Positions 7,665 through 15,817 of a DNA stretch of 64,000 nucleotides are shown piece by piece (within the stretch, counting starts at the first letter, position 1; the number at the start of each line of letters is the position of its first letter). This DNA is from CAVQOB01 sp963714325. GTDB taxonomy: Bacteria; Pseudomonadota; Alphaproteobacteria; Rhizobiales; Hyphomicrobiaceae. The stretch is from assembly GCA_963714325.1 (NCBI GenBank), contig CAVQOB010000003.1, positions 558,001 to 622,000 of the forward strand, given 5' to 3'. Position numbers and translations under genes: made by a program. The notes under the pieces were generated by a model that worked only from the letters and a program-made list of their open reading frames with translations, did no database searches and was not told the origin of the DNA.

Positions 7665-8642
7665 ATGACTGCCGCCAAACAATCTGCCGCCAAGCTCGGC
7701 CACAATATCAAGAAGCCCGCCATCTTCATCGATGGCGAAGCCGGAACCACCGGCCTCGAAATCCGCCAGCGACTGGCCAAGCTCGATACCGTCGTGGTCA
7801 AGAGCATCGCGCCGGAATTGCGCAAGGACGCGAAGGCGCGTCAGGCGCTGATGCGGGAGGTCGCCCTGGTCGTCCTCTGCCTGCCTGATGATGCCGCCAA
7901 AGAGGCCGTCGCGCTCGCCAATGATTTGGGTTCGGCGAGCCCGAAAATCGTTGACGCCTCGACCGCCCATCGCGTCGATTCGGCCTGGGTCTATGGCTTC
8001 CCCGAGATGACCAAGGGGCATGCCGAAAAAGTGGCGCGCGCAACCCGCATCTCCAATCCCGGCTGCTATCCGACGGGCGGCATCGCGCTGCTGCGGCCGC
8101 TGATCGAAGCAGGGCTGATGGCTGCCGATCATCCGGTCACCGTCAATGCCGTCTCCGGCTATTCCGGTGGCGGCCGCCAGATGATCGAAGCCTATGAGGC
8201 CGGCAAGGCGCCGTCGTTCGAGCTCTATGGTCTGGGGCTCGAACACAAGCATCTGCCGGAGCTCGAACTCTATTCCGGCTTGACGCGGCGGCCGATCTTC
8301 GTGCCGAGCGTCGGCAACTTCCGCCAGGGCATGTTGATCTCGGTGCCGCTGCACCTCGACACCCTCAAGGGCAAGCCACGGGCTAGCGATCTTGAAGCAG
8401 TGCTGGCGAAACATTTTGCCGGCTCGGCGCTCGTGTCGCTTGTTCCAGTGGGCGACGCGGCGACCAAGGGTGGCCGCATCGAAGCCGAAAGCCTCAACGG
8501 CACCGACAAACTCGAGCTGCGTGTATTCGCCAACGAAGCGCGCCGGCAGGCCATCCTCGTCGCCAAGCTCGACAACCTCGGTAAAGGAGCGTCGGGTGCA
8601 GCGGTGCAGAACATCGGGCTGATGCTGGGGGTTGGGGTTTAG
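7665..8642 (+). CDS. argC: N-acetyl-gamma-glutamyl-phosphate reductase
   Basis: ArgC reduces N-acetyl-glutamyl-5-phosphate to the semialdehyde with NADPH, the third step of arginine synthesis. The 325-aa product starts its Rossmann domain with IFIDGEAGTTGLEIRQRL, which is typical of the shorter type-2 ArgC. The catalytic Cys lies in ISNPGCYPTG, and AVSGYSGGGRQM and GLEHKHLPEL follow. ATG 7665 is chosen because GAGGA precedes it; ATG 7641 lacks a ribosome-binding site. rpsI-argC adjacency is common in alphaproteobacteria. Confidence 0.96.
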   Translation: MTAAKQSAAKLGHNIKKPAIFIDGEAGTTGLEIRQRLAKLDTVVVKSIAPELRKDAKARQALMREVALVVLCLPDDAAKEAVALANDLGSASPKIVDASTAHRVDSAWVYGFPEMTKGHAEKVARATRISNPGCYPTGGIALLRPLIEAGLMAADHPVTVNAVSGYSGGGRQMIEAYEAGKAPSFELYGLGLEHKHLPELELYSGLTRRPIFVPSVGNFRQGMLISVPLHLDTLKGKPRASDLEAVLAKHFAGSALVSLVPVGDAATKGGRIEAESLNGTDKLELRVFANEARRQAILVAKLDNLGKGASGAAVQNIGLMLGVGV

Positions 8643-8772
8643 TTTTGCCGCGGCGACGTTGCGCCTCAGCGTGCGGCTGTAGGCATCGCGCGGCAGGACG
8701 GCAACGCACAATGCGCGGGGGATGCGATGGCGTTCCGTCCAAGACATTTGGCACCGGCGCCTCCAAGCGCTC

Positions 8773-8800
8773 CGTCATGGCCGCGGAGGCGGCCATGACG
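8773..8800 (+). terminator. Hairpin between argC and serS, terminator-like
   Basis: CGTCATGGCCGC (8773-8784) pairs perfectly with GCGGCCATGACG (8789-8800) around GGAG; ACTGTTTT follows. The 12-bp stem is strong but the T-run is short and offset, so it may be a terminator of argC or a palindromic regulatory hairpin. Confidence 0.55.
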
Positions 8801-8903
8801 ACTGTTTTGCCGTTGCCCCACAATCCCGCGCCCAGGGTTTCCCCCGCGCTCCGAATGGCGTAGTGAGTATCCAAATCACTTGGATTTTTCTGGAAGCCCG
8901 ACC

Positions 8904-10389
8904 ATGTTCGACATCAAAGCCAATCCGCGACAACCCGCAAGCCTTCGACGCCGGCCTCAAGCGCCGCGGCATCGACACCGATTTCTCGGCCAAAGCCATC
9001 CTCGATCTCGACGAGAAAATCCGTGGTGTGAAGACACGACTGCAGGACGCGCAAAGCCGGCGTAACGCTGCTTCCAAGGACATCGGCAAGGCGAAGGCCA
9101 GCAAGGACGAGGCGACCGCCAGCAAGCTGATGGCCGAAGTCGCCAGCATCAAAGAGCAGATGCCGCAGATGGAAGCCGAGCAAGTCGGTCTCGAAAAGCA
9201 GATCGAGACTATGCTCGCCGTCATCCCGAACTTGCCCCGCGACGACGTCCCTTTTGGCACGGACGAAACCGGCAACGCCGAAGTCCGCCGCGTCGGCACG
9301 CCCAGAAAATTCGATTTCGCGCCGAAGCAGCACTTCGAGTTGGGCGAAGCGTTGGGGCTGATGGACTTCGAGACGGCGGCGAAAGTTTCCGGCGCGCGCT
9401 TCGTTTATCTGAAGGGCGCGCTGGCGAGGCTCGAACGCGCGCTCGCCCAGTTCATGCTCAACATGCACGTCGATGAGTTCGGCTACACCGAAGTCAACCC
9501 ACCGATGCTCGTGCGCGATCGCAGCGCTATGTACGGCGAACCTGCCGAAGTCTGACCAGAATTAGTTCGCACTCGACCTTTCAAACGTCAGCATTGCGCT
9601 GGATGGCGAATACAGCGCGTCGCCTGGCATTCGACATTGGCCAAAGACCAAGAAACATTGGCCAGATGCGAGATCTGATCGGTGGAGCATGATGTTACAA
9701 AATTTGCGACTGGTTCAAAAACACCAGAGTTGATGCCCCGCGTCATTGAAGGATTTATAAGTGCAACCAAGGGGGAGACGCCGCTCTACCTCATCCCCAC
9801 CGCCGAAGTTCCGCTCACCAACCTCGCGCGCGAACAAATCATCGACGAAGATAAACTTCCGCAACGCTACACCGCGCACACGCCCTGCTTCCGCTCCGAA
9901 GCGGGTGCGGCTGGTAAAGACACGCGCGGCATGATCCGCCAGCACCAGTTCTCGAAGGTCGAACTCGTCTCCATCACTACCCCCGAGACTTCGCTCGCCG
10001 AACACGAGCGCATGACCTCGTGCGCCGAAGCCATTCTTAAACGCCTCGACCTGCCCTTCCGCACCATGCTGCTGTGCACCGGCGACATGGGGTTTGCATC
10101 GCAGAAAACCTACGACATCGAGGTCTGGCTCCCCGGCCAGGACAGCTATCGTGAGATCTCATCATGTTCCGTCTGCGGCGACTTCCAGGCCCGCCGCATG
10201 AGCGCCCGCTATCGCACCCGCGACGGCAAGGAGGTGCGCTACGTCCACACCCTCAACGGTTCCGGCCTCGCCGTCGGCCGCACGCTGATCGCCGTGCTCG
10301 AAAACTACCAGAACGCCGACGGCAGCATTACGATTCCCCAGCCGCTCAAGCCCTACATGGGCGGATTGGAGAAAATCGCGAAGGCATGA
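8904..10389 (+). pseudogene. serS: Seryl-tRNA synthetase gene, frameshifted and interrupted
   Basis: SerRS charges tRNA-Ser and is essential. Here ATG 8904 reads MFDIKAN and then leaves frame; the family sequence (IRDNPQAFDAGLKRRGIDTD, then the coiled-coil arm) continues in the +1 frame, consistent with one extra base near 8921-8923. The frame runs to MYGEPAEV and meets TGA at 9553. About 220 bp follow that do not resemble SerRS and hold another in-frame stop near 9676, where only about 20 residues would be expected. The catalytic domain resumes at LYLIPTAEVPLTN (about 9783) with motif 2 (CFRSEAGAAGKDTRG, HQFSKVE) and motif 3 (SGLAVGRTLIAVLEN). The inserted stretch is less GC-rich than its surroundings. 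As read, no full-length enzyme can be made, so another serS copy or a sequence error must be considered. Confidence 0.85.
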
Positions 10390-10395
10390 TGGAAT

Positions 10396-10507
10396 GTCTT
10401 CTCCCCGCAAGCGGGGAGAAGGTGCCCGAAGGGCGGATGAGGGGCAGACGTTAGTCTTGGCCGCCCCTCACCCCAACCCTCTCCCCGTGACGAACGGGGA
10501 GAGGGAG
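10396..10507. repeat. Composite palindromic intergenic repeat (REP-like)
   Basis: Two strong palindromes lie in tandem: CTTCTCCCCGC/GCGGGGAGAAG (10398-10408/10411-10421) and CCCTCTCCCCGT/ACGGGGAGAGGG (10477-10488/10494-10505). An outer pair, TGAGGGGC/GCCCCTCA, lies between them. This composition is typical of dispersed intergenic repeats in Hyphomicrobiales genomes (recalled, not searched). It lies directly after the serS stop and could also end transcription. Confidence 0.75.
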
Positions 10508-10541
10508 ATGAGCCATGCACTGCTGTATCGGAGTTTGTCGC

Positions 10542-11168
10542 ATGCCGGTCTTGAATTTTGGACAGGTGCTTGTTTTCGCAACCGCGCTCATTCTCGCCAA
10601 CTCACCGTCATTCGCCCAGCAACGTGCGCCTGAGCCCAAAGCCGGCGACGCCAAAACCGGCTACACGTTTCCGCAGAAGATCGGCATCGCCCAACTCGCC
10701 AACGTCGAGGACTTCGAAGCCAAGGACCCAGGCCTCGGCCAGGTCGGCCAATACACGTTCCAGGGCTGGCGCATGTCGATGTACGTCTACGACAAGCGCC
10801 GCACTGACCTTGCCGACACGCCGAACCCCGCGCAGATCAAGAGCGAACTCGATCTCTCCGTCGCCGATATCCAGGAGGCGAAGAAGCTCGGCCACTACGC
10901 GCGCATCGACGAGGGCGCAGCATTCGCGATGCCGCCGACTGCGCAGCCGCCGATTTTTCAGTGCCGCACCTTCGTCATCCGGCTCGCGGCCAAGCCGGGC
11001 GTCCAACCCCAGCCGCCCTATGACAGCTACATGTGCGTGACCACATCGCGGAAAAAATTCGTCAAGCTGCGATTGTCCTCAACGACGCCGACCGGGGATC
11101 AGGCGACGGTGTTCGTGCCCGTCGTCGCGGCGATCGAGATGGTTGGCCGCATGCTGCAGCGGCCGTGA
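10542..11168 (+). CDS. Exported hypothetical protein (208 aa)
   Basis: The product begins MPVLNFGQVLVFATALILAN, a signal peptide with a likely cut at S-F-A-Q near residue 26. The mature part is a compact domain of about 180 residues with GYTFPQKIGIAQLANVEDFE, an aromatic-rich GQYTFQGWRMSMYVYDKRR, two well separated Cys (QCRTFVIRL and SYMCVTTS) that could form a disulfide, and a helical C-terminus. ATG 10542 follows GGAG with an 8-nt spacer. I do not recognise the family; a periplasmic location is inferred. Confidence 0.7.
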   Translation: MPVLNFGQVLVFATALILANSPSFAQQRAPEPKAGDAKTGYTFPQKIGIAQLANVEDFEAKDPGLGQVGQYTFQGWRMSMYVYDKRRTDLADTPNPAQIKSELDLSVADIQEAKKLGHYARIDEGAAFAMPPTAQPPIFQCRTFVIRLAAKPGVQPQPPYDSYMCVTTSRKKFVKLRLSSTTPTGDQATVFVPVVAAIEMVGRMLQRP

Positions 11169-11498
11169 GGATGTTCGGTGTGGGGCCTGGCGGATTGTCC
11201 GGTTTGCATCATGCCGCGCATTTACCTCGGCTTTGCGGCATGCCATCGTGTCGCGACTGCACACCGAAACTGGCGGGGATTGCGGGGCTTGGAGGCGCTT
11301 TTTTGGCGAGAATCGAGTTAATGCGTTTTGGCGCGTTTAGAGCATCGTGGGCGCGTTTGTCATGGTCTTGGCTAGGGGGGTAGCGGAAGGCATCGTCCAG
11401 GCTATCAGCGGGTCAAATTTGAGCCTTCCAGACCCTATCTGCAGTGACGCTTCGCCTGCGGGTTGCAATTTTTATAGAAACACGGACTTTAACCAACC
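11169..11498. other. Intergenic stretch ahead of the radical SAM gene
   Basis: About 330 bp separate two plus-strand genes. The long frames here are shadows without a recognisable pattern. The last 100 bp become less GC-rich and probably hold the promoter for the radical SAM gene. No terminator with a T-run and no known riboswitch motif was recognised by eye. Confidence 0.35.
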
Positions 11499-12794
11499 AT
11501 GAGCTGTCTCAAGCGCGAAACCGCGTTGCCCTCGCGGACGGGACCCGGTGGCCTCGATCATAATCCCGCAGTGGCGATGCAACCGCGCGCGCCCGGTGCG
11601 ACGCCGAAGGACGCCAAGAATGGCGGCCGTGTCAAGCACGCCAACGTTCCGCCGGCCGGCGTCTACCTGCCGAACAACAATCGGCTGACGCCCGCCATGC
11701 GGAGTCCAGAGTATGTGCAGATGTCGACGGCGGCGGCGATCACGCTCGGCGTCATGCCCGGCAGGATGCATCGCTGTGGCTGCACGCGCTGCCTCAATCT
11801 CCTGCTCACGTATCCCGAAGGCTGCCGCGCCAACTGCGCTTATTGTGGCCTCGCGCGTCACCGCGAAGCCGACCGCGACTATGCCGACCGGAATTTCATT
11901 CGCGTCGATTGGCCCGCCGTCCCAATGGCCTCGATCGTCGAGAAGGTCTCTGCAGACGGCGCCAACACACCGTTCCATCGCATGTGCATTTCGATGATCA
12001 CGCATCCCAAATCCGACGCCGATACGGTGACGGTGCTCAAGCAATGGACCGATAAAATCGACCCCGCCACCGTGCCCGTCTCAATCCTCTCCAACCCGAC
12101 GACGATGTCGCGCGGAGACGTCAAAACACTGCACGGTCTTGGCGCCGATATCTTCACCGTCGCGCTCGATGCGGCAACGCCGGACATTTTTGATCGTACG
12201 CGCGGCAAAGGTGTCGCCTCGCCGCACAGCTGGCAAAAATATTGGGAGATTCTTGAGGACGCGCGCGATATTTTCGGGACGCAAAAATTCGGCGCGCACA
12301 TCATCGTCGGCATGGGCGAAACCGAACACGACACGCTCGCCCTCGTGCAGCGGCTAGTCGACATAGGCGGGCATAGCCACATGTTCTGCTTCTTCCCCGA
12401 GAAGGGCTCGCTGATGGATCACCTTCCCGCAACGCCGCGCGATCAATGGCGCCGCGTGCAGCTCGCCCGTTATCTGATCGACTACGCGGGCGTCCGCGTC
12501 GAGCACATGCGTTTCGATGAGCAGGGGCGCGTCGCTGATTTCGGCATCTCCAAGAGCGAACTGGATGGCATCATCGACAAAGGGCTCGCCTTCCGCACGT
12601 CAGGCTGCCCCGGCAAAATCCAGGAAGACATCTCCGCCTGCGATCGCCCTTACGGTGACTCACCGCCGAGCAACATCGCGAGCTATCCGTTCCAACCGGC
12701 GGCCGTCGACATCCGCAAAATCCGCCAACAACTCGCGATGGAAAAGCCGGGCGAGCGCTATCAGGACGGCGACGACATCGACGTTTCGCCCTGA
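11499..12794 (+). CDS. Radical SAM protein with extra cysteines (BioB/LipS-like candidate)
   Basis: The 431-aa product has the radical SAM cluster C-x3-C-x2-C (Cys109, 113, 116 in EGCRANCAYCGLAR). It is preceded by a second Cys group (Cys93, 95, 98 in RCGCTRC) and followed near the C-terminus by SGCP...ACDRPYGD (Cys370, 381). Such extra cysteines usually bind an auxiliary Fe-S cluster, as in sulfur-inserting enzymes. The barrel shows GADIFTVALDAATPDIFDR and HIIVGMGETEHDT, close in style to biotin-synthase-like enzymes. A two-domain lipoate ligase and sulfur transporter genes lie 1-2.5 kb downstream, so a LipS-type role in lipoyl assembly is a reasonable hypothesis but not shown. The first about 50 residues look disordered. 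Confidence 0.8.
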   Translation: MSCLKRETALPSRTGPGGLDHNPAVAMQPRAPGATPKDAKNGGRVKHANVPPAGVYLPNNNRLTPAMRSPEYVQMSTAAAITLGVMPGRMHRCGCTRCLNLLLTYPEGCRANCAYCGLARHREADRDYADRNFIRVDWPAVPMASIVEKVSADGANTPFHRMCISMITHPKSDADTVTVLKQWTDKIDPATVPVSILSNPTTMSRGDVKTLHGLGADIFTVALDAATPDIFDRTRGKGVASPHSWQKYWEILEDARDIFGTQKFGAHIIVGMGETEHDTLALVQRLVDIGGHSHMFCFFPEKGSLMDHLPATPRDQWRRVQLARYLIDYAGVRVEHMRFDEQGRVADFGISKSELDGIIDKGLAFRTSGCPGKIQEDISACDRPYGDSPPSNIASYPFQPAAVDIRKIRQQLAMEKPGERYQDGDDIDVSP

Positions 12795-12944
12795 CGCGAC
12801 GCCCGTTGTTTCAAGTTCCTGCATTGTTCGCTCTCCGGACACTGTTTCGCCGATTGCTACTGGGGGTAGGGCTGCCTAGTTTCACTTTGGGGAGAGAGGA
12901 CCTGCAATCCGGGGGCAAGACTTCCATTCCAAAGGAGATGTCTG

Positions 12945-13532
12945 ATGGCGATTTTGAAAAAGGGCCTGTCCGGTGAACCGGTTCGCCGCTTGCAAGCCAA
13001 GCTTGGTGTCACCGCCGACGGGCAGTTCGGCGCTGGCACCGAAACCGCGCTCAAAGCGTGGCAGAAGGAAAAAGGCCTCAAGACCGATGGCATCGCTGGT
13101 CCTGATACCTTTGCCGCCATGGGGCTCTTTGAACTCATCCTGCTGCAGAACGGCACCAAAGGTGATCTCGTCAAAAAGCTGCAGGCCAAACTCGACCTCG
13201 ATGCCGATGGCGTCTTTGGTGACGACACGGAAGAAGCGGTCGAAGCCTACCAGGAGGAGAACGGGCTTGAAGCCGATGGCGTTGCAGGGCCGGTGACGCT
13301 CGCGCATATGAAGCTGCTGAAGGAGATCACCGCCGCGACGGTCAAGATGAGCCAGATCCCGGCGTCGCATCCCGACATCGTCATACCCATGCCGGAGATC
13401 AGACTGCCGACCAGCGCACCCGACATTCCCGGTATCAAGCCGGAGGTCGTCAAACCCCAGGTCGCGCAAGCCGACATGGGCGGCGGCGTTCGCTCGATCT
13501 GGGACACCATCAAGGGTGTTTTCAAGTCTTGA
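12945..13532 (+). CDS. Protein with two peptidoglycan-binding (PG_binding_1) domains
   Basis: The 195-aa product has two repeats of the three-helix peptidoglycan-binding fold. Repeat 1 (residues about 5-60) contains EPVRRLQAKLGVTADGQFG; repeat 2 (about 70-125) contains DLVKKLQAKLDLDADGVFG. Each is followed by an A-x-x-x-(W/Y)-Q helix and a DG(I/V)AGP turn. The C-terminal 65 residues are Pro-rich and end in a short helix. There is no signal peptide, so export by Sec is not indicated and the cell location is unclear. The start follows AAAGGAG. No catalytic domain is present. Confidence 0.88.
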   Translation: MAILKKGLSGEPVRRLQAKLGVTADGQFGAGTETALKAWQKEKGLKTDGIAGPDTFAAMGLFELILLQNGTKGDLVKKLQAKLDLDADGVFGDDTEEAVEAYQEENGLEADGVAGPVTLAHMKLLKEITAATVKMSQIPASHPDIVIPMPEIRLPTSAPDIPGIKPEVVKPQVAQADMGGGVRSIWDTIKGVFKS

Positions 13533-13618
13533 AGTGGTCCCTAGGGGGAGGCGCGCTCGCTTAGATTTTCCCCCCATAGGTCCTCTAAGCTTCTCAGTTC
13601 TTGGTGCTTCAATACAAA

Positions 13619-13735
13619 AATGTCATCCCGGAACTTGTTCCCGGGACCCATTGTGCCGGAGACTTAGGCCTGCTTGTGTGGCGCGATGGATCCCGGCAAT
13701 AAATGCCGGGACGACAGCGGGAGGTGCGGCGACAC
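13619..13735. repeat. Dispersed intergenic repeat with CCGGGA inverted halves
   Basis: The block starts TGTCATCCCGGAA, contains GTTCCCGGGACCCATTGTG, and ends with a mirrored half GCGATGGATCCCGGCAATAA then GCCGGGACGACAG. Such GTCATCCCGG...CCGGGACGAC blocks are a frequent dispersed repeat in Bradyrhizobium-like genomes (recalled, not searched). It fills most of the gap upstream of the lipoate ligase gene. No gene is seen in it. Confidence 0.65.
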
Positions 13736-13772
13736 CGACGCTGATTTGAATTGCCCTGCACAGGTCCGTCCC

Positions 13773-14846
13773 ATGACACTCTCGTTTCGCACCATTGACA
13801 GCGGCGTCCGCGACGGGCGTCTGCAAATCGCCTTCGACGCGGCGCTGATCGACTTGCATCGGGCGGGCAAGGTCGCTGACACCGTGCGCTTCCTGCGCTT
13901 TCCGCCGACCGTGCTGATCGGCCGGCATCAGGCGATGTGGCACGAGATCAAGGTTGAGGATTGCCTCGCCGACAATGTCGGCATGGTCCGGCGGATGACG
14001 GGTGGGGGCGCGATCTATCTCGACGAGAACCAGGTCGGTTGGGAACTGGTGCTGTCGCGCAAGCGGCTGCCGTTGCCGGCACTCGGCGATTACACCAAAG
14101 CGATCTGCGAGGCGGTCGCGCATGGGCTCTCGTTGGCATTCGGCATCGACGCGCGCTTTCGTCCACGCAACGATATCGAGGTGGGTGGCCGCAAGATCTG
14201 CGGCACCGGCGGGTTCTTTGATGGCGACACGCTGATCTATCAAGGCACCGTGCTGGTCGACGTCGATCCGGCCCGCGTCGTCTCGTATCTGAATATCCCC
14301 GAAGCCAAGTTGAAAAAGCATGACCTCGACAAGGCGGAGAACCGCATCACCACGCTGAAGGCCTTGCTCGGCACGGCGCCGGCGGTTGAGGCCGTCCACA
14401 CGGCCATCCTGCGAGGCCTGCAGGAAAAGCTAGCCATCACCACGACGCCCGAAGCCATTTCCGCCGGCGAACTGGCGTTGGCTGCAACGCTGCACGACGA
14501 AGAAATCGGCACCGATGAGTTCGTCTTTGCGATCGACGAGCCGCGGGAGGCCGGCGTGCTCGAGGCGAGCGTCACCAGCCCTGGCGGCACGGTCTCAGCG
14601 TTCGTCCGTGTCGAGGGGCCCGAAAAAGCGCCGCGCATTCGCGAGGTCTTGCTGACGGGTGATTTCTTCGTTACGCCGCCGCGCCTGATCTTCGATCTTG
14701 AAGCGTCCCTGCGCGGTGTTGCCGTGACGGACGCTGGCGCCGCTGTCGATCGTTTCTTTGCCGCGACGAAGCCCGATATGCTGTCAATTGCGCCAGCCGA
14801 TTTCCGCGCGGCCGTCACGCAAGCGCTGACTAGCGCCGCCGGTTGA
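13773..14846 (+). CDS. Lipoate-protein ligase with C-terminal accessory domain
   Basis: Lipoate ligases activate lipoate with ATP and attach it to a Lys of carrier domains. The 357-aa product has the LplA fold: FPPTVLIGRHQ, the RRMTGGGAIYLDENQ loop (from residue 73), and RNDIEVGGRKICGTGG holding the catalytic Lys141. Residues from about 245 on form the smaller C-terminal domain (Lip_prot_lig_C-like), with VTSPGGTVSAFVRVEG and EVLLTGDFFVTPPRLIFDLE. LplA plus this domain in one chain also occurs in the sLpl(AB) ligases of sulfur-oxidising bacteria. The nearby radical SAM and YeeE/YedE genes make a sulfur or lipoate context plausible. Confidence 0.88.
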   Translation: MTLSFRTIDSGVRDGRLQIAFDAALIDLHRAGKVADTVRFLRFPPTVLIGRHQAMWHEIKVEDCLADNVGMVRRMTGGGAIYLDENQVGWELVLSRKRLPLPALGDYTKAICEAVAHGLSLAFGIDARFRPRNDIEVGGRKICGTGGFFDGDTLIYQGTVLVDVDPARVVSYLNIPEAKLKKHDLDKAENRITTLKALLGTAPAVEAVHTAILRGLQEKLAITTTPEAISAGELALAATLHDEEIGTDEFVFAIDEPREAGVLEASVTSPGGTVSAFVRVEGPEKAPRIREVLLTGDFFVTPPRLIFDLEASLRGVAVTDAGAAVDRFFAATKPDMLSIAPADFRAAVTQALTSAAG

Positions 14847-14889
14847 ACGCCCAAAAACCTATTCAACTTGGTATGTGAGGATCATAAAG

Positions 14890-15312
14890 ATGCAGAATTT
14901 TTTGCCGTGGCACGGGTTGGCGGGCGGTCTGATGATCGGGTTGTCGGCGGCATTCTTCCTGCTCGCCAGCGGCCGCATGTCTGGCATCTCAGGCATTCTT
15001 GAAAACACACTGAAGCCGCAGCACCCGAACTTCGCCTGGAGCCTGTCCTATCTGCTGGGTCTACCGGCCGGCGCTGTCTTGATCAATTTCATCGCGCCGC
15101 AGCTGGTGCCGAAAATTGCCATCAGCGGCGCATGGCCCATCGTCGTCATCGCGGGTGTGCTGGTCGGGTTCGGCACGCGCCTCGGCAGCGGCTGCACGTC
15201 GGGGCATGGCGTCTGCGGCCTGCCGCGCTTCTCCGCCCGCTCCTTCGCCGCAACTGGTATTTTCATGGCCGTCGCGGCGCTCACCGTTTTCGCTGTCCGT
15301 CACGTTCTTTGA
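14890..15312 (+). CDS. YeeE/YedE-family transporter half (140 aa)
   Basis: YeeE/YedE proteins (TsuA-like) move thiosulfate or related sulfur compounds through the inner membrane using conserved cysteines. This half-size protein has about four membrane segments and the signature GFGTRLGSGCTSGHGVCGLPR with two Cys. ATG 14890 follows GAGGAT; GTG 14875 is an alternative. The next gene, 17 bp downstream, encodes the second half, so the two probably act as a heteromer. Confidence 0.88.
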   Translation: MQNFLPWHGLAGGLMIGLSAAFFLLASGRMSGISGILENTLKPQHPNFAWSLSYLLGLPAGAVLINFIAPQLVPKIAISGAWPIVVIAGVLVGFGTRLGSGCTSGHGVCGLPRFSARSFAATGIFMAVAALTVFAVRHVL

Positions 15313-15329
15313 ACCGGAGTGTTCCCACT

Positions 15330-15779
15330 ATGCCCATCCTCATTGCGCTTGTCGCTGGCATGCTGTTCGGCGCAGGCTTGACCGTCGCGCAGATGGTCGA
15401 TCCTTTGAAGGTTCTGAACTTTCTCGATGTTGCGGCGATCAGGACAGGACGCTGGGACCCGACGTTGCTGTTGGTTTTTGTTGGCGCGTTGCCGGTGATG
15501 TTCGCCGCCTACCAGTGGCAGCGCCGGCTCGGCGCACCGGCGTTCGCTGAGCGATTTGAAATCCCGACCCGCCGCGACATCGACATGCCGCTGGTTGCCG
15601 GCAGCGCGCTGTTTGGCCTCGGTTGGGGGTTGACCGGTATTTGTCCTGGCCCGGCGCTGACCGCATTGCCACTGATTGGCGCCGATCTGCCGATGCTCGG
15701 GCTGTTCATCGCGGCGATGCTCGCCGGCATGTTCGCCTCGCGTTTCGTGCCAGCTAAGGTGTCAGACGCAAGCGTCTGA
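15330..15779 (+). CDS. YeeE/YedE-family transporter second half (149 aa)
   Basis: About four membrane helices can be seen, starting with MPILIALVAGMLFGAGLTVA. Both family signatures are present: MLFGAGLTVAQMVDPLKVLN near the start and LFGLGWGLTGICPGPALTAL in the middle, the latter holding the conserved Cys. It pairs with the preceding gene as a two-gene split version of the single-chain transporter. The stop codon lies inside a perfect 12-bp inverted repeat. The role (thiosulfate or another sulfur compound) is inferred from the family. Confidence 0.88.
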   Translation: MPILIALVAGMLFGAGLTVAQMVDPLKVLNFLDVAAIRTGRWDPTLLLVFVGALPVMFAAYQWQRRLGAPAFAERFEIPTRRDIDMPLVAGSALFGLGWGLTGICPGPALTALPLIGADLPMLGLFIAAMLAGMFASRFVPAKVSDASV

Positions 15780-15783
15780 CACC
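15758..15783. repeat. Perfect 12-bp inverted repeat at the end of the transporter gene
   Basis: GGTGTCAGACGC (15758-15769) and GCGTCTGACACC (15772-15783) form an almost loop-less palindrome that covers the last codons of the transporter gene. There is no T-run on either strand, so it is not a simple intrinsic terminator. It sits between convergent genes and could be a repeat element, a transcript-stabilising hairpin or a bidirectional pause site. Confidence 0.6.
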
Positions 15784-15817
15784 TGCTCTCTGATGGCGAG
15801 AGTAAGAGCTCGGCCCG

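Noticed and set aside
15758..15783. Perfect palindrome as intrinsic terminator
   Set aside because: There is no T-run on either strand and the loop is nearly absent, so it is listed as an inverted repeat only.
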